Numbered from the stretch's first letter, positions 18,821-30,522 are shown. The stretch: 64,000 nt of DNA from Mycolicibacterium vulneris (GCF_002104765.1 NZ_NCXM01000007.1:124001-188000), one strand, 5' to 3'. Made by a program: numbers and translations. The notes: generated from the letters alone by a model not told the origin.

Positions 18821-20827
18821 GTGACAACATCTGATGTGACAACGTCGGTTCGCCGGCCGGTTATCCGGCCATCCATCGGCGACGTATGCAAGCGCGTCTT
18901 GCTGGGGAAGCCGCTGATCAGCGAGCAGCTGGACTCGGAGAGCTTGTCCAACCCGGTTGCACTCGGCGCGATTGCACCGGACGCGATCTCGTCGACCGCC
19001 TACGGTCCCGAACAGATCATGGTCGAACTGCTGCCACATGCCGGGCTGGCCGCGTTTGTGTTGGTGCTGCCGATCACCGCGGCCATCTTGCTGGTCCTGG
19101 TATTGGTGACGCTGTCGTATCGCCAGGTCGTGACGGCCTACGCCCGCGCTGGCGGCTCCTACCTCGTGGCGCGGGAGAACTTCGGGCCCCGGGTGGCGCA
19201 GGTCGCCGCCGCCGCGCTGTTGATCGACTACGTGGTCACCGTCGCGGTGCAACCCGCGGCCGGCACAGTGGCGGTGGTGTCGGCAATACCCCAGCTGCGT
19301 CCGTACAGCTTGGAAATCGCCGTGGCTGCGGTGGCCCTCATTTGCTACGCCAACCTGCGCGGGTTGCGGCACGCAGGCCGGATATTCGCCGCGACGACCT
19401 ACTCGTTCGTCATCATGATGACGCTGATGATCGCCACCGGCTTCATCCGTGAAGTCATTTGGGGCTTGCCGACATACGCGTACGATCCGGAGCACCTTCC
19501 CGGGGCGGTGCCGGTGCATCATGACAACGGCCTGGTGATGGGGGCCACCATTCTGGTGTTGCTGCGCGCGTTCGCCCATGGCAGCACGTCGCTGACCGGA
19601 GTGGAGGCGATTTCCAACTCGGTCAATGTCTTTCGTAAACCGCAGGGCCCCAACGCGCGCCGGGCCCTCACCGTAATGGTCTGGATCCTCGGGTTCTTGC
19701 TGACTGGTGTGGCCTATCTTGCGCACCACACCCATGTCACTCCCTTTGTCGCTGAATATCCGTCGATGCTCTCCGAGATCGCCCGGACGGTTTTCGGCCA
19801 CGGAGTGATCGGCAACATCCTGTACTTCCTCGTCCAGGCGTCGAGCGCGGCGATCCTCTTCACCGGCGCCAATACCAGTTTCACTGGCTTCCCGCCGCTG
19901 GCCAGTTTCATTGCCGAGGACCGCTTCTTGCCGCGGCCGCTGACCAAACGCGGTCATCGTCTGGTGTTCTCCAACGGCATCATCACGCTGGCCGTGCTGG
20001 CGGTGGCACTACTGCTGGCGACCGGCGGCTCGGTGCGAGCGTTGGTGCCGCTGTTCGCGATCGGTGTGTTCAGCGCATTCGCGATGGCCGGCTACGGCAT
20101 GACCAAACACCATCTCACCCAGCGTGCGCCGGGCTGGCGACACAAGCTGGTGATCAACCTGTCTGCGGGGATCTCGTCAACGATCGTGGTGGCGATCTTC
20201 GTGGTGGCCAAGTTCACCGAGGGAGCCTGGGTAATCGTCGTTATCTTCCCCCTGCTGGTGTTGGCATTAACGCGGCTCAACCGGCAGTACCGTGCCGAGG
20301 CCGCCGTTCTGGAGACGTCACGCACCGAGCAAGAGCCTGCTGAGCTGTTCGACCATGCAAGACACCGGGTGTTCGTCTTTGTGGATTCGGTTGACCTCGC
20401 GGTGGCCGCGGCACTGCGTTACGGAAAGGGCTTGCACCCCGACCAGCTGACCGCGGTGCACTTCGTGGTGGACGCGGCTCATGCCGCGGACTTGCAGGCG
20501 CAGTGGGAACAGTTCGACAACGTCACTGCGCTTTGGGTCATCGACTGCCCGGATCGCCACCTCGGTCGGGCCGCCCAAGAGCTGGTCTTACAGTCACTCA
20601 ATGATCATCCAGGCACGCAGGTGACGGTACTGTTGCCGCGTCGAGAATATGCGCCGCTGGTAGGCCGTCTGCTGCATGACGCTACTGCGGACAAGATGGC
20701 CCGGGCTGTCAGCCGGATCCACTCTGCGACCGCGATAATCGTGCCCTACGACATCGAGTCTCGAATAGCACGGGCAATCGCCGACCGTTCCGAGCAACCG
20801 ATCGCGCAGGAAGCCCGCAAGTTGTAG
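18821..20827 (+). CDS. KimA-type K+ transporter, second tandem copy
   Basis: A 668-residue paralogue of the preceding gene, aligning from its N-terminus (IGDVCKRVLLGKPLISEQLD) to the end of the soluble KimA C-domain, and lacking the OB-fold. The same signatures appear (IAPDAISSTAYGPEQIMVEL, SLTGVEAISNSVNVFRKPQG, GANTSFTGFPPLASFIAEDR). The start is taken as GTG 18821, 18 bp after the first gene's stop, with GGGGAAG about 8 nt upstream. The perfect inverted repeat TGTTG-TGA-CAACA spans this start (18817-18829). Likely co-transcribed with the first copy; probable K+ uptake. It converges on the WS/DGAT gene with 10 bp between stops. Confidence 0.8.
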   Translation: MTTSDVTTSVRRPVIRPSIGDVCKRVLLGKPLISEQLDSESLSNPVALGAIAPDAISSTAYGPEQIMVELLPHAGLAAFVLVLPITAAILLVLVLVTLSYRQVVTAYARAGGSYLVARENFGPRVAQVAAAALLIDYVVTVAVQPAAGTVAVVSAIPQLRPYSLEIAVAAVALICYANLRGLRHAGRIFAATTYSFVIMMTLMIATGFIREVIWGLPTYAYDPEHLPGAVPVHHDNGLVMGATILVLLRAFAHGSTSLTGVEAISNSVNVFRKPQGPNARRALTVMVWILGFLLTGVAYLAHHTHVTPFVAEYPSMLSEIARTVFGHGVIGNILYFLVQASSAAILFTGANTSFTGFPPLASFIAEDRFLPRPLTKRGHRLVFSNGIITLAVLAVALLLATGGSVRALVPLFAIGVFSAFAMAGYGMTKHHLTQRAPGWRHKLVINLSAGISSTIVVAIFVVAKFTEGAWVIVVIFPLLVLALTRLNRQYRAEAAVLETSRTEQEPAELFDHARHRVFVFVDSVDLAVAAALRYGKGLHPDQLTAVHFVVDAAHAADLQAQWEQFDNVTALWVIDCPDRHLGRAAQELVLQSLNDHPGTQVTVLLPRREYAPLVGRLLHDATADKMARAVSRIHSATAIIVPYDIESRIARAIADRSEQPIAQEARKL

Positions 20828-20837
20828 ATACGCGCTA

Positions 20838-22232
20838 TCAGCCGCTCTCGCGCGCGGCGGCCTTCTCCAGGTCGGTCAAGGCCGGCTCGATCCGATCGGC
20901 CATGTCGTCGATGTCGTTGGCCACCTCGGGCGTCGTCACGAAACCGAAGTCCAGGTAATCGGTGTAAGAGAAGCAGGTGATGTTCAGTGCGACGTCCATC
21001 ACCGGCGGCCCCAGCGGCACCAGCGAATCCAGCTTGGCGCCGGCCATGTACAGCGGGAACGGCGGGCCGGGGACATTGGAGACAACCAGGTTGATGGGAG
21101 CCAGGTTTCGCGACAGCCCGCTGGCCGTGTAGGCCCGGGCGGCCAACCCCAACAGCCCGGGCGGCGTGGTCTCGGTCAGCCCCATGATCTGATGCGCCGA
21201 CAGCGCCTTGGCCATCAGCTTGGCGTTCTGGGTGCTTTCGTGAATGGCCCGCAGCCGCTCGCCCGGGTCTTCGACATCTGTGGCCAGCGAGACGGTCATC
21301 GAGCTGACCTTGTTGCCGACGTCGTCCTTATCGTCGTCGGTGCGCGTCGAGACCGGGATCTGCGCTATCAGTGGCTTGGCGGGCAACTCGCCGCGCTTCT
21401 GTAAGTAGTCACGCACCGCCCCGGCCACCAGCGCGAGCACGACATCGTTGAGCTTGAAGCCGTACGCGTCCTTGACGGCTTTGGCACGGGCCAGTTCGAC
21501 GCGGCAGCCGGTGATGCGCCGGTGCGGCGAGACCGGCGCGTTGAAGCGGGTTTTCGGGGCCTCGAAGTAGCGCGGCGGCCTGCTGCGCACGCCCAGCGTG
21601 GCGATCTGCTGGCGCACGGTCTGTTCCATGAGCCTGGCGATACGAAAAGGCGTCTTGACACCAAGGTTGATGAGCGCGCCCACCGCGCGCCGTTCGATGC
21701 CGGGAATCTGCGATCCCACCAGCGATCCCACCGTTTCCTGTTGCGGCGGGCGCGGTTCCGGCGTGACATCCAGGAGAATCTCACCCAGGCCGGCGCCCGA
21801 GACACCGTCGACGATGGCGTGGTGCATCTTGGTCAGCGACGCGATCCGGCCGCCCTCGACGCCCTCGATTACCCACATCTCCCATAGGGGCCGGGCACGG
21901 TCCAGCTTGTAGGACATCAACCGGCCGGCCAGCTCCTCGAGCTCGCGGCGACCGCCCGGCGCCGGAACGGCGATGCGCCGGATGTGGAAGTCGATGTCGA
22001 GGTCTTCATCTTCGACAAACCAGGGCCGGTCCAGCCCCAGCGGTGCCCCGGTGACCCGCCACCGCAGCTGCGGCAGCTCCGGCAGCCGCTCGATGATCAG
22101 TTCGCGGAGTCGCTGGAAGCTGTACTCGGGTGATTCCTTCGGGTCGCAAATCGCCAGCGCTCCCACGTGCATGTGCCAGCCCGCGGTTTCGGCCGACCAG
22201 AACGCCGCATCAACGCTCGAAAGCCGTTTCAT
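20838..22232 (-). CDS. WS/DGAT family acyltransferase (Rv1425-like)
   Basis: A 464-residue WS/DGAT enzyme. The canonical catalytic motif HHAIVDG is at about residues 137-143, with RARPLWEMW at 112-120, [12 protein letters not shown] in the middle and [11 protein letters not shown] near the C-terminus. I chose ATG 22232 ([15 protein letters not shown]), the family's usual N-terminus, over an in-frame start 24 nt upstream. Family role: acyl-CoA transfer to diacylglycerol or fatty alcohol, making triacylglycerol or wax ester. It matches M. tuberculosis Rv1425, which sits beside whiA, as here. No tail or motif change, unlike the copy at 2609. Confidence 0.9.
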   Translation of the reverse strand: MKRLSSVDAAFWSAETAGWHMHVGALAICDPKESPEYSFQRLRELIIERLPELPQLRWRVTGAPLGLDRPWFVEDEDLDIDFHIRRIAVPAPGGRRELEELAGRLMSYKLDRARPLWEMWVIEGVEGGRIASLTKMHHAIVDGVSGAGLGEILLDVTPEPRPPQQETVGSLVGSQIPGIERRAVGALINLGVKTPFRIARLMEQTVRQQIATLGVRSRPPRYFEAPKTRFNAPVSPHRRITGCRVELARAKAVKDAYGFKLNDVVLALVAGAVRDYLQKRGELPAKPLIAQIPVSTRTDDDKDDVGNKVSSMTVSLATDVEDPGERLRAIHESTQNAKLMAKALSAHQIMGLTETTPPGLLGLAARAYTASGLSRNLAPINLVVSNVPGPPFPLYMAGAKLDSLVPLGPPVMDVALNITCFSYTDYLDFGFVTTPEVANDIDDMADRIEPALTDLEKAAARESG

Positions 22233-22285
22233 CACCCGACCGTAGCCCCCGCCCACCCGTTGCGAACAGCGATTGGCGCGACCAG

Positions 22286-23263
22286 TTACGCGTCCTCAAG
22301 CAAATCCGGCGTCACCGCCGACTCGGTATCGGGGATGCCCTCGACCTTCGCCTTTCGATCGGCCATCGACAGCAGCCGCCGAATACGGCCCGCCACAGCA
22401 TCTTTCGTCATCGGAGGGTCGGCGAGCCGGCCGAGCTCCTCCAGTGATGCCTGCCGGTGCTCGACGCGCAGCTTGCCGGCCGAGGCCAAATGGTCGGGAA
22501 CGGTGTCGCCCAGGATCTCCAGCGCCCGCTCCACCCGGGCCGCGGCCGCGACCGCAGCCCGCGCCGAGCGGCGCAAGTTGGCGTCGTCGAAGTTGGCGAG
22601 CCGGTTGGCCGTGGCCCGGACCTCGCGCCGCATCCGGCGCTCCTCCCACACCAGCCGGGTGTCCTGGGCGCCCATCCGGGTCAGCAGCGCGCCGATCGCC
22701 TCGCCGTCGCGCACCACCACCCGGTCGGCGCCACGCACCTCGCGGGCCTTCGCGCTGACACCGAGCCGACGCGCGGCACCCACCAGCGCCAGCGCCGCCT
22801 CCGGGCCGGGGCAGCTGACTTCCAGCGCCGACGACCGCCCCGGCTCGGTCAGCGACCCGTGCGCCAGGAAGGCTCCCCGCCAGGCGGCCTCGGCGTCGCC
22901 GACGCTGCCGCCCACCACCTGGGCCGGCAGTCCGCGCACCGGGCGGCCGCGGTTGTCGAGCAGGCCGGTCTGGCGCGCCAGCGCCTCACCGTCGTTGGCC
23001 ACCCGCAGCACGTACCGGGTGCTCTTGCGAATCCCGCTGGCCGACAACACATGTACGACGGCGTTGTATCCGTACAGCTCGAAAATGTCCTTGCGCAACC
23101 GCCGCGCGACGTTGCCCAGGTCCACCTCGGCCTCGACCACCACGCGGCCGCCGACGATGTGCAGCCCGCCGGCGAATCGCAGCAGGGACGTGACCTCCGC
23201 CCGGCGCGCGCTGACCGATTTCACGATGAGGCGGCTCAGTTCGTCTTTGACTTCGGTCGTCAT
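22286..23263 (-). CDS. whiA: Sporulation/division regulator WhiA
   Basis: A 325-residue WhiA. The N-terminal two-thirds is the degenerate LAGLIDADG homing-endonuclease fold ([20 protein letters not shown] to [20 protein letters not shown]), and the C-terminus is a helix-turn-helix ([20 protein letters not shown]). WhiA is a DNA-binding regulator of division genes in actinobacteria. ATG 23263 overlaps the yvcK stop as ATGA and gives the family length; an upstream GTG at 23269 would add two residues. It is the last gene of uvrC-rapZ-yvcK-whiA, an order conserved across actinobacteria. Confidence 0.95.
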   Translation of the reverse strand: MTTEVKDELSRLIVKSVSARRAEVTSLLRFAGGLHIVGGRVVVEAEVDLGNVARRLRKDIFELYGYNAVVHVLSASGIRKSTRYVLRVANDGEALARQTGLLDNRGRPVRGLPAQVVGGSVGDAEAAWRGAFLAHGSLTEPGRSSALEVSCPGPEAALALVGAARRLGVSAKAREVRGADRVVVRDGEAIGALLTRMGAQDTRLVWEERRMRREVRATANRLANFDDANLRRSARAAVAAAARVERALEILGDTVPDHLASAGKLRVEHRQASLEELGRLADPPMTKDAVAGRIRRLLSMADRKAKVEGIPDTESAVTPDLLEDA

Positions 23264-24336
23264 CGCCACGCGTCGTCACCCCTTGGTCCGCTGCCGGCCG
23301 GTCCACTCCCCCCGGCTGGTGGGCTGGCACCGTCGACCCGAATATCCGCGGTGGCCGTGACCGAAGACGGTCCCGGAGCCTTGTGGGCCGCCCGGACCCC
23401 GTCCAGGGCCGCCGCGAGCTTGCCTGGATCATGTAAAGGTGTACCAGGTCTGGCCACGTCGGCGAAGTGGACCTCGGCCGAAAGCAGTGTGGCGGTACGG
23501 CGCAGTTGATCGCGCTCGCGCTCACTGGGCACCCGTTCGGCGTCGATGATGATGTCGTGCACGCTGAATTCCGGTGCGTGCTGGGCCAGCACGTGCAAGT
23601 GACGCTCGACGGAGAAGCCGGCCGTCTCCCCCGGCTCTGCCACCAGATTGAGCACCAGGGCGCGCCGCGCGGTGGTCGCCCGCAGCGCCGCGGCCAGCCC
23701 GGGCACCAGCACATGCGGGATCACGCTGGTGAACCACGACCCGGGGCCCAGCACCACCAGATCCGCAGCCATGATGGCGTCGACGGCCTGCCGCGTCGCC
23801 GGGGGGTTGTCCGGCAGCAGCCGGACGCGGCGCACCTTGCCCGGTGTGGTCGCGATCGCCACCTGGCCGCGAATCAGCCGGAACATCCGCGGGTCGGATT
23901 CCAGGCCGGAGACGTCGGCCTCGATCTGGAGCGCGATCGGGCACATCGGCAGCACCCGGCCCTTGACGCCGAGGATGCGCCCCAGCTCGTCGAGTGCGGC
24001 CACCGGGTCGGCCAGCACCTCGGACAGGCCGGCCAGGATCAGGTTGCCGATCGGATGCCCGGCCAGGGCGCCGGTGCCGCCGAACCGGTGCTGCAGGATG
24101 GTCGCCCACAGCCGCCCATGTGGGCTGTCAGATGCCAAGGCGGCCAATGCCATTCGCAGGTCACCCGGCGGCACCACGTCCAGCTCGCTACGCAACCGGC
24201 CGGACGAACCACCGTCGTCGGCAACGGTCACCACGGCGGTCACGTAGGGAGTCAGCCGGCGGGCCGCCGACAGCGTCGCGTACAGGCCGTGTCCGCCGCC
24301 CAGCGCGACGATGCCGCGGTTCGTCGGCTCGGTCAT
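23260..24336 (-). CDS. yvcK: Gluconeogenesis factor YvcK/CuvA
   Basis: A 358-residue protein of the CofD/YvcK family. The N-terminal nucleotide-binding motif [14 protein letters not shown] (about residues 9-22) and [20 protein letters not shown] are diagnostic. YvcK/CuvA binds UDP-sugars and is needed for cell-wall homeostasis and growth on gluconeogenic carbon; the M. tuberculosis orthologue is Rv1422. The C-terminal ~25 residues (after about 333) are Gly/Pro/Ser-rich and probably disordered. It overlaps rapZ by 4 nt upstream and whiA downstream. Confidence 0.93.
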   Translation of the reverse strand: MTEPTNRGIVALGGGHGLYATLSAARRLTPYVTAVVTVADDGGSSGRLRSELDVVPPGDLRMALAALASDSPHGRLWATILQHRFGGTGALAGHPIGNLILAGLSEVLADPVAALDELGRILGVKGRVLPMCPIALQIEADVSGLESDPRMFRLIRGQVAIATTPGKVRRVRLLPDNPPATRQAVDAIMAADLVVLGPGSWFTSVIPHVLVPGLAAALRATTARRALVLNLVAEPGETAGFSVERHLHVLAQHAPEFSVHDIIIDAERVPSERERDQLRRTATLLSAEVHFADVARPGTPLHDPGKLAAALDGVRAAHKAPGPSSVTATADIRVDGASPPAGGSGPAGSGPRGDDAWR

Positions 24337-25244
24337 TCGCGGCCCAGATCCCGGTGCAACACCCGCACCGACAGTTGGGGATCGGTCTTGAGCAACTGCA
24401 TCAATGCCTCCGCGATCGCGACGCTGCGATGCTTGCCGCCCGTGCAGCCGATGGCCACCGTCATATAGCGCTTGCCCTCCCGGCGGTAGCCGTCGACGAC
24501 CAGAGACAGCAATCGATGGTAGGCATCGAGGAATTCGGCCGCGCCCGGCTGGCTCAACACGTAATCCCGCACCGCGGGGTCCTGCCCGGTGCGGGGACGC
24601 AATTCGTCGACCCAGTGCGGGTTCGGCAGGAACCGCACATCCATCACCATGTCGGCGTCCATCGGCAGGCCGTACTTGAAGCCGAAAGACTCGACCGTGA
24701 CGCTGGTGGTCGCGCTGGCGACGCCGGCGAAGGCCCGCTCGATGGTCTCGCGCAGGCCGCGCACCGACAGCGTCGAGGTGTCGATGATCAGGTCGGCGTT
24801 GGCGCGAACCGATGCCAGCATCCGGCGCTCGGCGGCGATGCCCTCGGCCAGGGTCTGATCGCCCTGCAGCGGGTGACTGCGCCGGTTCTGTTCATAGCGG
24901 CGCACCAGCATGTCGTCGGATGCTTCCATGAAGACCACGCGCGGGGCGATGTTTCGGGTAGCCAGCTCGGTGCGCACCGAGTCCAGGTCGCCGGTGAAGC
25001 CGCGCGACCGCACGTCCATCACCACCGCGAGCTGGGTGATCCGCGAGCCGGCGGCCAGACCGAAATCGACCATCCGGGTGATCAGCTGCGGGGGCAGGTT
25101 GTCGGCCACATACCAGCCGAGGTCTTCGAGCACCTTGGCTGCGGTACCCCGCCCGGCGCCGGATAATCCGGTCACCAGAACGACGTCGATACCGGCCGCG
25201 GCATCCACCGAGTGGCCGCCCGCGAACTCACCTGGGCCCGTCAC
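24333..25244 (-). CDS. rapZ: RapZ-family nucleotide-binding protein
   Basis: A 303-residue RapZ/YvcJ P-loop protein. The Walker A region reads [20 protein letters not shown] (about residues 24-43), with Arg where many P-loops have Lys, usual for actinobacterial members. The C-terminal domain carries the conserved [17 protein letters not shown]. In Escherichia coli RapZ is an RNA-binding adaptor controlling GlmS; in actinobacteria its role is less clear. It overlaps uvrC by 4 nt and yvcK by 4 nt. M. tuberculosis counterpart: Rv1421. Confidence 0.93.
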   Translation of the reverse strand: MTGPGEFAGGHSVDAAAGIDVVLVTGLSGAGRGTAAKVLEDLGWYVADNLPPQLITRMVDFGLAAGSRITQLAVVMDVRSRGFTGDLDSVRTELATRNIAPRVVFMEASDDMLVRRYEQNRRSHPLQGDQTLAEGIAAERRMLASVRANADLIIDTSTLSVRGLRETIERAFAGVASATTSVTVESFGFKYGLPMDADMVMDVRFLPNPHWVDELRPRTGQDPAVRDYVLSQPGAAEFLDAYHRLLSLVVDGYRREGKRYMTVAIGCTGGKHRSVAIAEALMQLLKTDPQLSVRVLHRDLGRE

Positions 25245-27184
25245 CGGGCGGCCTCGGACTGATCGGGTCGCAGCGCCTCGAGGACGGCGGTGGCGGTTGC
25301 CACCCCGATGCCGGGAACGGCGGTGATCTGGTCGACGGTGGCCTCCTTGAGGCGGGCTATCGATCCGAAATGGCTTACCAGTGCCTTGCGGCGACGTTCT
25401 CCCAATCCTGGCACCGAATCCAACACCGATGCCGTCATTCGCTTGGATCGCTTGCTGCGATGGTAGGTGATGGCGAACCGATGCGCCTCGTCACGGACGC
25501 GTTGCAGCAAATAAAGTCCCTCGCTGTTGCGCGGCATGATGACGGGATCGGGCTCCGAGGGCACCCACACCTCTTCCAGCCGCTTGGCCAGGCCGATCAC
25601 CGCGACGTCGGTGATGCCGAGTTCCTCGAGCACCGCGCTGGCCGCGTTGACTTGCGGCGCACCGCCGTCGACGACGTACAGATTCGGCGGGTAGGCGAAC
25701 CGACGAGACTTTCCTTCCGCCGAAAGCATATTCGGGTCGTTTTGTTCACTCAGGTGCCGCGCGAAGCGGCGCCGGGTCACCTCGGCGATGGAGGCGACGT
25801 CGTCGGAGCGCCCCTGTCCCGCGGCTTCCCGGATGCCGAAGTGCCGGTAGTCCGATTTGCGCGGCAGGCCGTCCTCGAAGACCACCAGCGAGCCCACCAC
25901 GTCGGTGCCCTGGACATGGCTGATGTCCACGCATTCGATGCGCAACGGCGCGTCGGATAGGCCAAGTGCCTCCTGGATGTTCTGCAGCGCAGCGGATCTG
26001 GCGTTGAAGTCACCGGCGCGCCTCAGTTTGTGTTGCTGCAACGCCTCTTTCGCGTTGCGTTGCACGGTCTCGGCAAGCGCACGTTTGTCGCCACGCTGCG
26101 GCACCCGCAGCACCACCCGGGATCCACGCAAGCCGGACAGCCAACTGGTCAGCTCGCCGGCATTCGACGGCAGGCACGGAACCAGCACCTCGCGCGGCAC
26201 CGGGTTCACCGATTCGTCTGCGGCGCCACCCAATTCGGCCTGCTCACCGTAGAACTGGGTCAAGAACTGCTCGACCAGCTGTTCCTCACCGGAATCGCCA
26301 GGGTCGGCGGACATTTCGACGATCCAGCCGCGCTGGCCGCGCACCCGGCCGCCGCGGACGTGGAACACCTGGACCGCGGCCTCGAGGTCGTCGTCGGCAA
26401 ACGCCACCACGTCGGCGTCGGTGCCGTCGCCGAGGACGACGGCCTGCTTCTCCATCGCCCGCTTCACCGCGGCCAGGTCGTCGCGCAGCCGCGCGGCCCG
26501 CTCGAAATCGAGCTGCTCGGCCGCGGCGTTCATCCGCTGTTCCAGCTCCCGGGCGAACCGGTCGGTCTTGCCGGACAGGAAGTCGCAGAAATCGTCCACG
26601 ATCTGACGGTGCTGCTCGGCGCTGACCCTGCCGATGCACGGAGCCGAGCATTTGTCGATGTAGCCGAGCAGGCAGGGACGGTCGATCTGTTTGTGCCGCT
26701 TGAACACTCCCGCCGAGCAGGTGCGCGCCGGAAACACCCGGGTGAGCAGGTCCAGCGTTTCCCGGATGGCCCACGCGTGCGAGTATGGCCCGAAATACCG
26801 CACGCCTTTGCGGCGGGGGCCGCGATAGACCATCAGCCGCGGGAACTCCTCGTTGAGGGTCACGGCCAGCACCGGATAGGTCTTGTCGTCGCGATAGCGG
26901 ACGTTGAACCGCGGGTCGAATTCTTTGATCCAGTTGTATTCGAGCTGCAGCGCCTCGACTTCGGTGTTGACCACCGTCCACTCGACCTTGGCCGCGGTGG
27001 TCACCATCTGCCGGGTTCGCGGGTGCAGGCTGGAGATGTCGGCGAAGTATGACGTCAGCCGGCTGCGCAGGCTCTTGGCCTTGCCGACGTAGATGACTCG
27101 CCCGTGCGGATCCCGGAATCGGTAGACGCCGGGCTCGACCGGGATGGACCCGGGTGCGGGGCGGTAGGTGGCGGGATCGGGCAC
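25241..27184 (-). CDS. uvrC: Excinuclease ABC subunit C
   Basis: A 647-residue UvrC, the double-incision nuclease of nucleotide-excision repair. Domains in order: GIY-YIG nuclease ([20 protein letters not shown], about residues 18-37), a Cys-rich stretch with [20 protein letters not shown], the UVR UvrB-binding helix ([20 protein letters not shown]), the RNase H-like nuclease ([20 protein letters not shown]) and C-terminal tandem helix-hairpin-helix ([34 protein letters not shown]). The start is GTG 27184. It is the first gene of the operon continuing to whiA. Confidence 0.96.
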   Translation of the reverse strand: MPDPATYRPAPGSIPVEPGVYRFRDPHGRVIYVGKAKSLRSRLTSYFADISSLHPRTRQMVTTAAKVEWTVVNTEVEALQLEYNWIKEFDPRFNVRYRDDKTYPVLAVTLNEEFPRLMVYRGPRRKGVRYFGPYSHAWAIRETLDLLTRVFPARTCSAGVFKRHKQIDRPCLLGYIDKCSAPCIGRVSAEQHRQIVDDFCDFLSGKTDRFARELEQRMNAAAEQLDFERAARLRDDLAAVKRAMEKQAVVLGDGTDADVVAFADDDLEAAVQVFHVRGGRVRGQRGWIVEMSADPGDSGEEQLVEQFLTQFYGEQAELGGAADESVNPVPREVLVPCLPSNAGELTSWLSGLRGSRVVLRVPQRGDKRALAETVQRNAKEALQQHKLRRAGDFNARSAALQNIQEALGLSDAPLRIECVDISHVQGTDVVGSLVVFEDGLPRKSDYRHFGIREAAGQGRSDDVASIAEVTRRRFARHLSEQNDPNMLSAEGKSRRFAYPPNLYVVDGGAPQVNAASAVLEELGITDVAVIGLAKRLEEVWVPSEPDPVIMPRNSEGLYLLQRVRDEAHRFAITYHRSKRSKRMTASVLDSVPGLGERRRKALVSHFGSIARLKEATVDQITAVPGIGVATATAVLEALRPDQSEAAR

Positions 27185-27249
27185 AGATCCAGGCTAGTAG
27201 CCGCCGGCGTGGTGCCGAGAAAGGCGGGGCGCGTGCGGGTGCCGGTCTA

Positions 27250-27510
27250 GTGTTGTGCATACCGGTCACCACGACGTTTGAGGGGATTACCGTCGAGTCC
27301 TCGCTAGCCTGGTTGCTGCAGCCCCTCGGTGTCGACACCTTCCTCGACGAGTGCGCTGCCGGCCGGGCTACTTCGACCGGCTGCTGGCCGGGCCTTCGGC
27401 CGTCGACGATCGAGCATGTGCAGCCCGAACCGTCGGCCGTGCAGCTGGTCAAGGGCGGCGAGTATAAGGATCCGGCGGCCTACCGCCGCGCCGACGGCGG
27501 CCTGGACCCG
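27250..27510 (+). pseudogene. N-terminal remnant of a cupin/JmjC-type gene
   Basis: From GTG 27250 the frame reads VTTTFEGITVESSLAWLLQP, then LGVDTFLDE. After this an out-of-frame stretch (recoverable as GYFDRLLAGPSAVD in another frame) is followed by a return to frame with EHVQPEPSAVQLVKGGEYKD, PAAYRRADGGLD, then abrupt loss. The pieces resemble the beginning of cupin_4/JmjC-like oxygenases, where FLDEIW is normally followed by the pre-cupin segment and then the HxD iron site, which is absent here. Two small indels and a 3' deletion therefore left only ~85 codons. Family call from memory. Confidence 0.6.
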
Positions 27511-27685
27511 TGCCGCTGTTGCCGAGCAGCTGGAGCCCCGAATCCGACGAAGGAACATCCGGGCAGCTAGAAGGCCCGTAGCGGGGCCCCGCGCGGTCGT
27601 GGCGGTTTGGGCGGCATCCGATCCGGCTACCAGGCTTCTAGCTCAACGTTAGAGTGGGGGGCAGAGCAATGGAGGGAGTCCGTAA

Positions 27686-28024
27686 ATGATGAAGCGCTCG
27701 TTGGCCAAACTGGCCGTCGCGCTCGGCGGTCTGGCACTGGCGTCGACCGCTGGGGCCGGGGTCGCATCTGCTGATCCCGATTACGGTCCGATGATCCACA
27801 CCACCTGTAGCTACGACCAGGCGATGCGGGCGGTGCACGCCGAGAACCCGATGGCCGCCCAGTACCTCGACCAATCGCCGCCCAACCAGCAGTTCTTGCA
27901 GCAGTACCTGGCATCGTCGCCCGATCAGCGGGTGAACCTGCTGCACGCGATCGAGCACAACCAGGGGGCCCAGCAGGCCCTGCCGATCTTCCAGCAAATG
28001 ATGACGGACTGCACTCGGTACTGA
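27686..28024 (+). CDS. Secreted hemophore-related protein
   Basis: A 112-residue exported protein. The signal peptide is residues 1-29 (MMKRSLAKLAVALGGLALAS to VASA), with probable cleavage before DPDYG. The mature part is helical with two cysteines (HTTCSY and MTDCTRY), probably disulphide-bonded, and the pattern SPDQRVNLLHAIEHN of the mycobacterial hemophore (TIGR04529-type) family. Family members bind haem outside the cell. ATG 27686 follows GGAGGGAG, a strong site. It is not part of an obvious iron operon; its neighbours are pseudogene remnants. Confidence 0.75.
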   Translation: MMKRSLAKLAVALGGLALASTAGAGVASADPDYGPMIHTTCSYDQAMRAVHAENPMAAQYLDQSPPNQQFLQQYLASSPDQRVNLLHAIEHNQGAQQALPIFQQMMTDCTRY

Positions 28025-28029
28025 GTGCC

Positions 28030-28227
28030 TTCCACCGCTCTGGCCTGGGCTTCCCGGCCCACGAGTTGAACCACCAGGCGGCGGGCCACCGCGTCTAAGC
28101 GGTGCGCCCGTCGACCTGTGCCCGGCGTTTTCGCCGCCCAGTCCGCCATCGGGAACTCAGGCTGCGCGTCACAGGCTGCCAGCAGCAGAACCCGGGCGGC
28201 CGCGCCCAGCCGGGCCTGAAGAGCCAT
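28030..28227 (-). pseudogene. lprH: Remnant of lipoprotein gene lprH
   Basis: On the minus strand, ATG 28227 begins MALQARLGAAARVLLLAACD, a short signal peptide with the lipobox LAAC, followed by ~50 residues without clear domain character, and the frame then runs into antisense of the hemophore gene. In M. tuberculosis lprH (Rv1418, over 200 residues) lies exactly here, just downstream of the Rv1417 homologue. Position plus lipobox suggest a 5' remnant of lprH; sequence similarity could not be tested. Confidence 0.45.
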
Positions 28228-28245
28228 CGGCCGATGGTGGAGCGC

Positions 28246-29207
<962 letters not shown>

Positions 29208-29244
29208 TCAGCATCACTTCGCTCTGCATCGTCGCCGGCGCGGC

Positions 29245-30522
29245 TCACAAAGCACCGCCGAATTCACCTGGCAGATGGACGGATTCGTGAAAATCGTCCA
29301 GCCCGGCCAGGTCGTGGCCCATCTTGTCCCGCTTGGTCATCAGGTAACGGATGTTCTCCGCGTTGGCGCGCACCGGCAGCGGCACCCGCTCGATGATGTG
29401 CAGGCCGTACCCGTCCAACCCGACCCGCTTCGCAGGGTTGTTGGTCAGCAGCCGCATCGAACGCACCCCGAGGTCCACCAGGATCTGCGCGCCGATACCG
29501 TAATCTCGTGCGTCGGCCGGCAATCCGAGCTTGAGGTTGGCGTCGACGGTGTCTTCACCGGCGTCCTGCAGCTGGTAGGCCTGCAGCTTGTGCATCAGCC
29601 CGATGCCGCGTCCCTCGTGGCCGCGCATGTAGAGCACGATGCCGCGTCCCTCGCGGGCGACCATGGCCATCGCAGCGTCCAGCTGCGGCCCGCAATCACA
29701 ACGGCGCGAACCGAACACGTCACCGGTCAGGCATTCGGAGTGCACGCGCACCAGCACGTCGTCACCGTCGGAGTTCGGCCCGGAGATGTCCCCGCGCACC
29801 AGCGCGACGTGTTCGACCTCTTCGTAGATGCTGGCGTAGCCGATGGCACGAAATTCGCCGTGCCGCGTCGGTATCCGGGCCTCGGCGATCCGGGCGATGT
29901 GCTTCTCGTGCTTGCGGCGCCACTCGATCAGGTCGGCGATGGTGATCATGGCCAGGTCGTGTTCGTCGGCGAACACCCGCAGTTCATCGGTCTGCGCCAT
30001 CGCGCCCTCGTCTTTTTGGCTGACGATCTCGCAGATGGCGCCCGCGGGCTGCAGACCGGCCAGCCGGGCCAGGTCGACGGCGGCCTCGGTGTGACCGGGG
30101 CGGCGCAACACGCCACCGTCCTTGGCGCGCAACGGAACCACGTGACCCGGTCGGGTGAAGTCGTCGGCGACGCTGGTGGGATCGGCCAGCAGCCGCATCG
30201 TGGTGGCCCGGTCCGAGGCTGAAATCCCGGTGCCCACACCCCGTCTCGCATCGACGGTGACCGTGTAGGCGGTGCCGTGCTTGTCCTGGTTCACCGCGTA
30301 CATCGGCAGCAGGCCCAGCCGGTCGCAGACCTCGCCGTCCAGCGGCACGCACAGGTATCCCGAGGTGTAGCGCACCATGAAGGCCACCATCTCCGGCGTC
30401 GCCTTCTCGGCGGCGAAGATCAGATCGCCCTCGTTCTCGCGGTCCTCGTCGTCGATGACGATGACGGCCTTGCCGGCCGCAATGTCGGCAACCGCCCTCT
30501 CGACGGAGTCCAACCTCGTCAT
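29245..30522 (-). CDS. ribBA: Bifunctional DHBP synthase / GTP cyclohydrolase II
   Basis: A 425-residue fusion that supplies both precursors of riboflavin. Residues ~1-205 are DHBP synthase ([18 protein letters not shown] and [20 protein letters not shown]). Residues ~210-420 are GTP cyclohydrolase II with the zinc cysteines in [20 protein letters not shown] and [20 protein letters not shown] chose ATG 30522 ([13 protein letters not shown]), preceded by GAGGT; it gives exactly the 425 residues I recall for M. tuberculosis RibA2 (Rv1415), against 438 from an upstream ATG. No FMN riboswitch was recognised upstream. Confidence 0.95.
   Translation of the reverse strand: MTRLDSVERAVADIAAGKAVIVIDDEDRENEGDLIFAAEKATPEMVAFMVRYTSGYLCVPLDGEVCDRLGLLPMYAVNQDKHGTAYTVTVDARRGVGTGISASDRATTMRLLADPTSVADDFTRPGHVVPLRAKDGGVLRRPGHTEAAVDLARLAGLQPAGAICEIVSQKDEGAMAQTDELRVFADEHDLAMITIADLIEWRRKHEKHIARIAEARIPTRHGEFRAIGYASIYEEVEHVALVRGDISGPNSDGDDVLVRVHSECLTGDVFGSRRCDCGPQLDAAMAMVAREGRGIVLYMRGHEGRGIGLMHKLQAYQLQDAGEDTVDANLKLGLPADARDYGIGAQILVDLGVRSMRLLTNNPAKRVGLDGYGLHIIERVPLPVRANAENIRYLMTKRDKMGHDLAGLDDFHESVHLPGEFGGAL

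Noticed and set aside
18194..19957. 587-residue minus-strand open frame
   Set aside because: Spans both KimA genes in antisense and has low-complexity composition.
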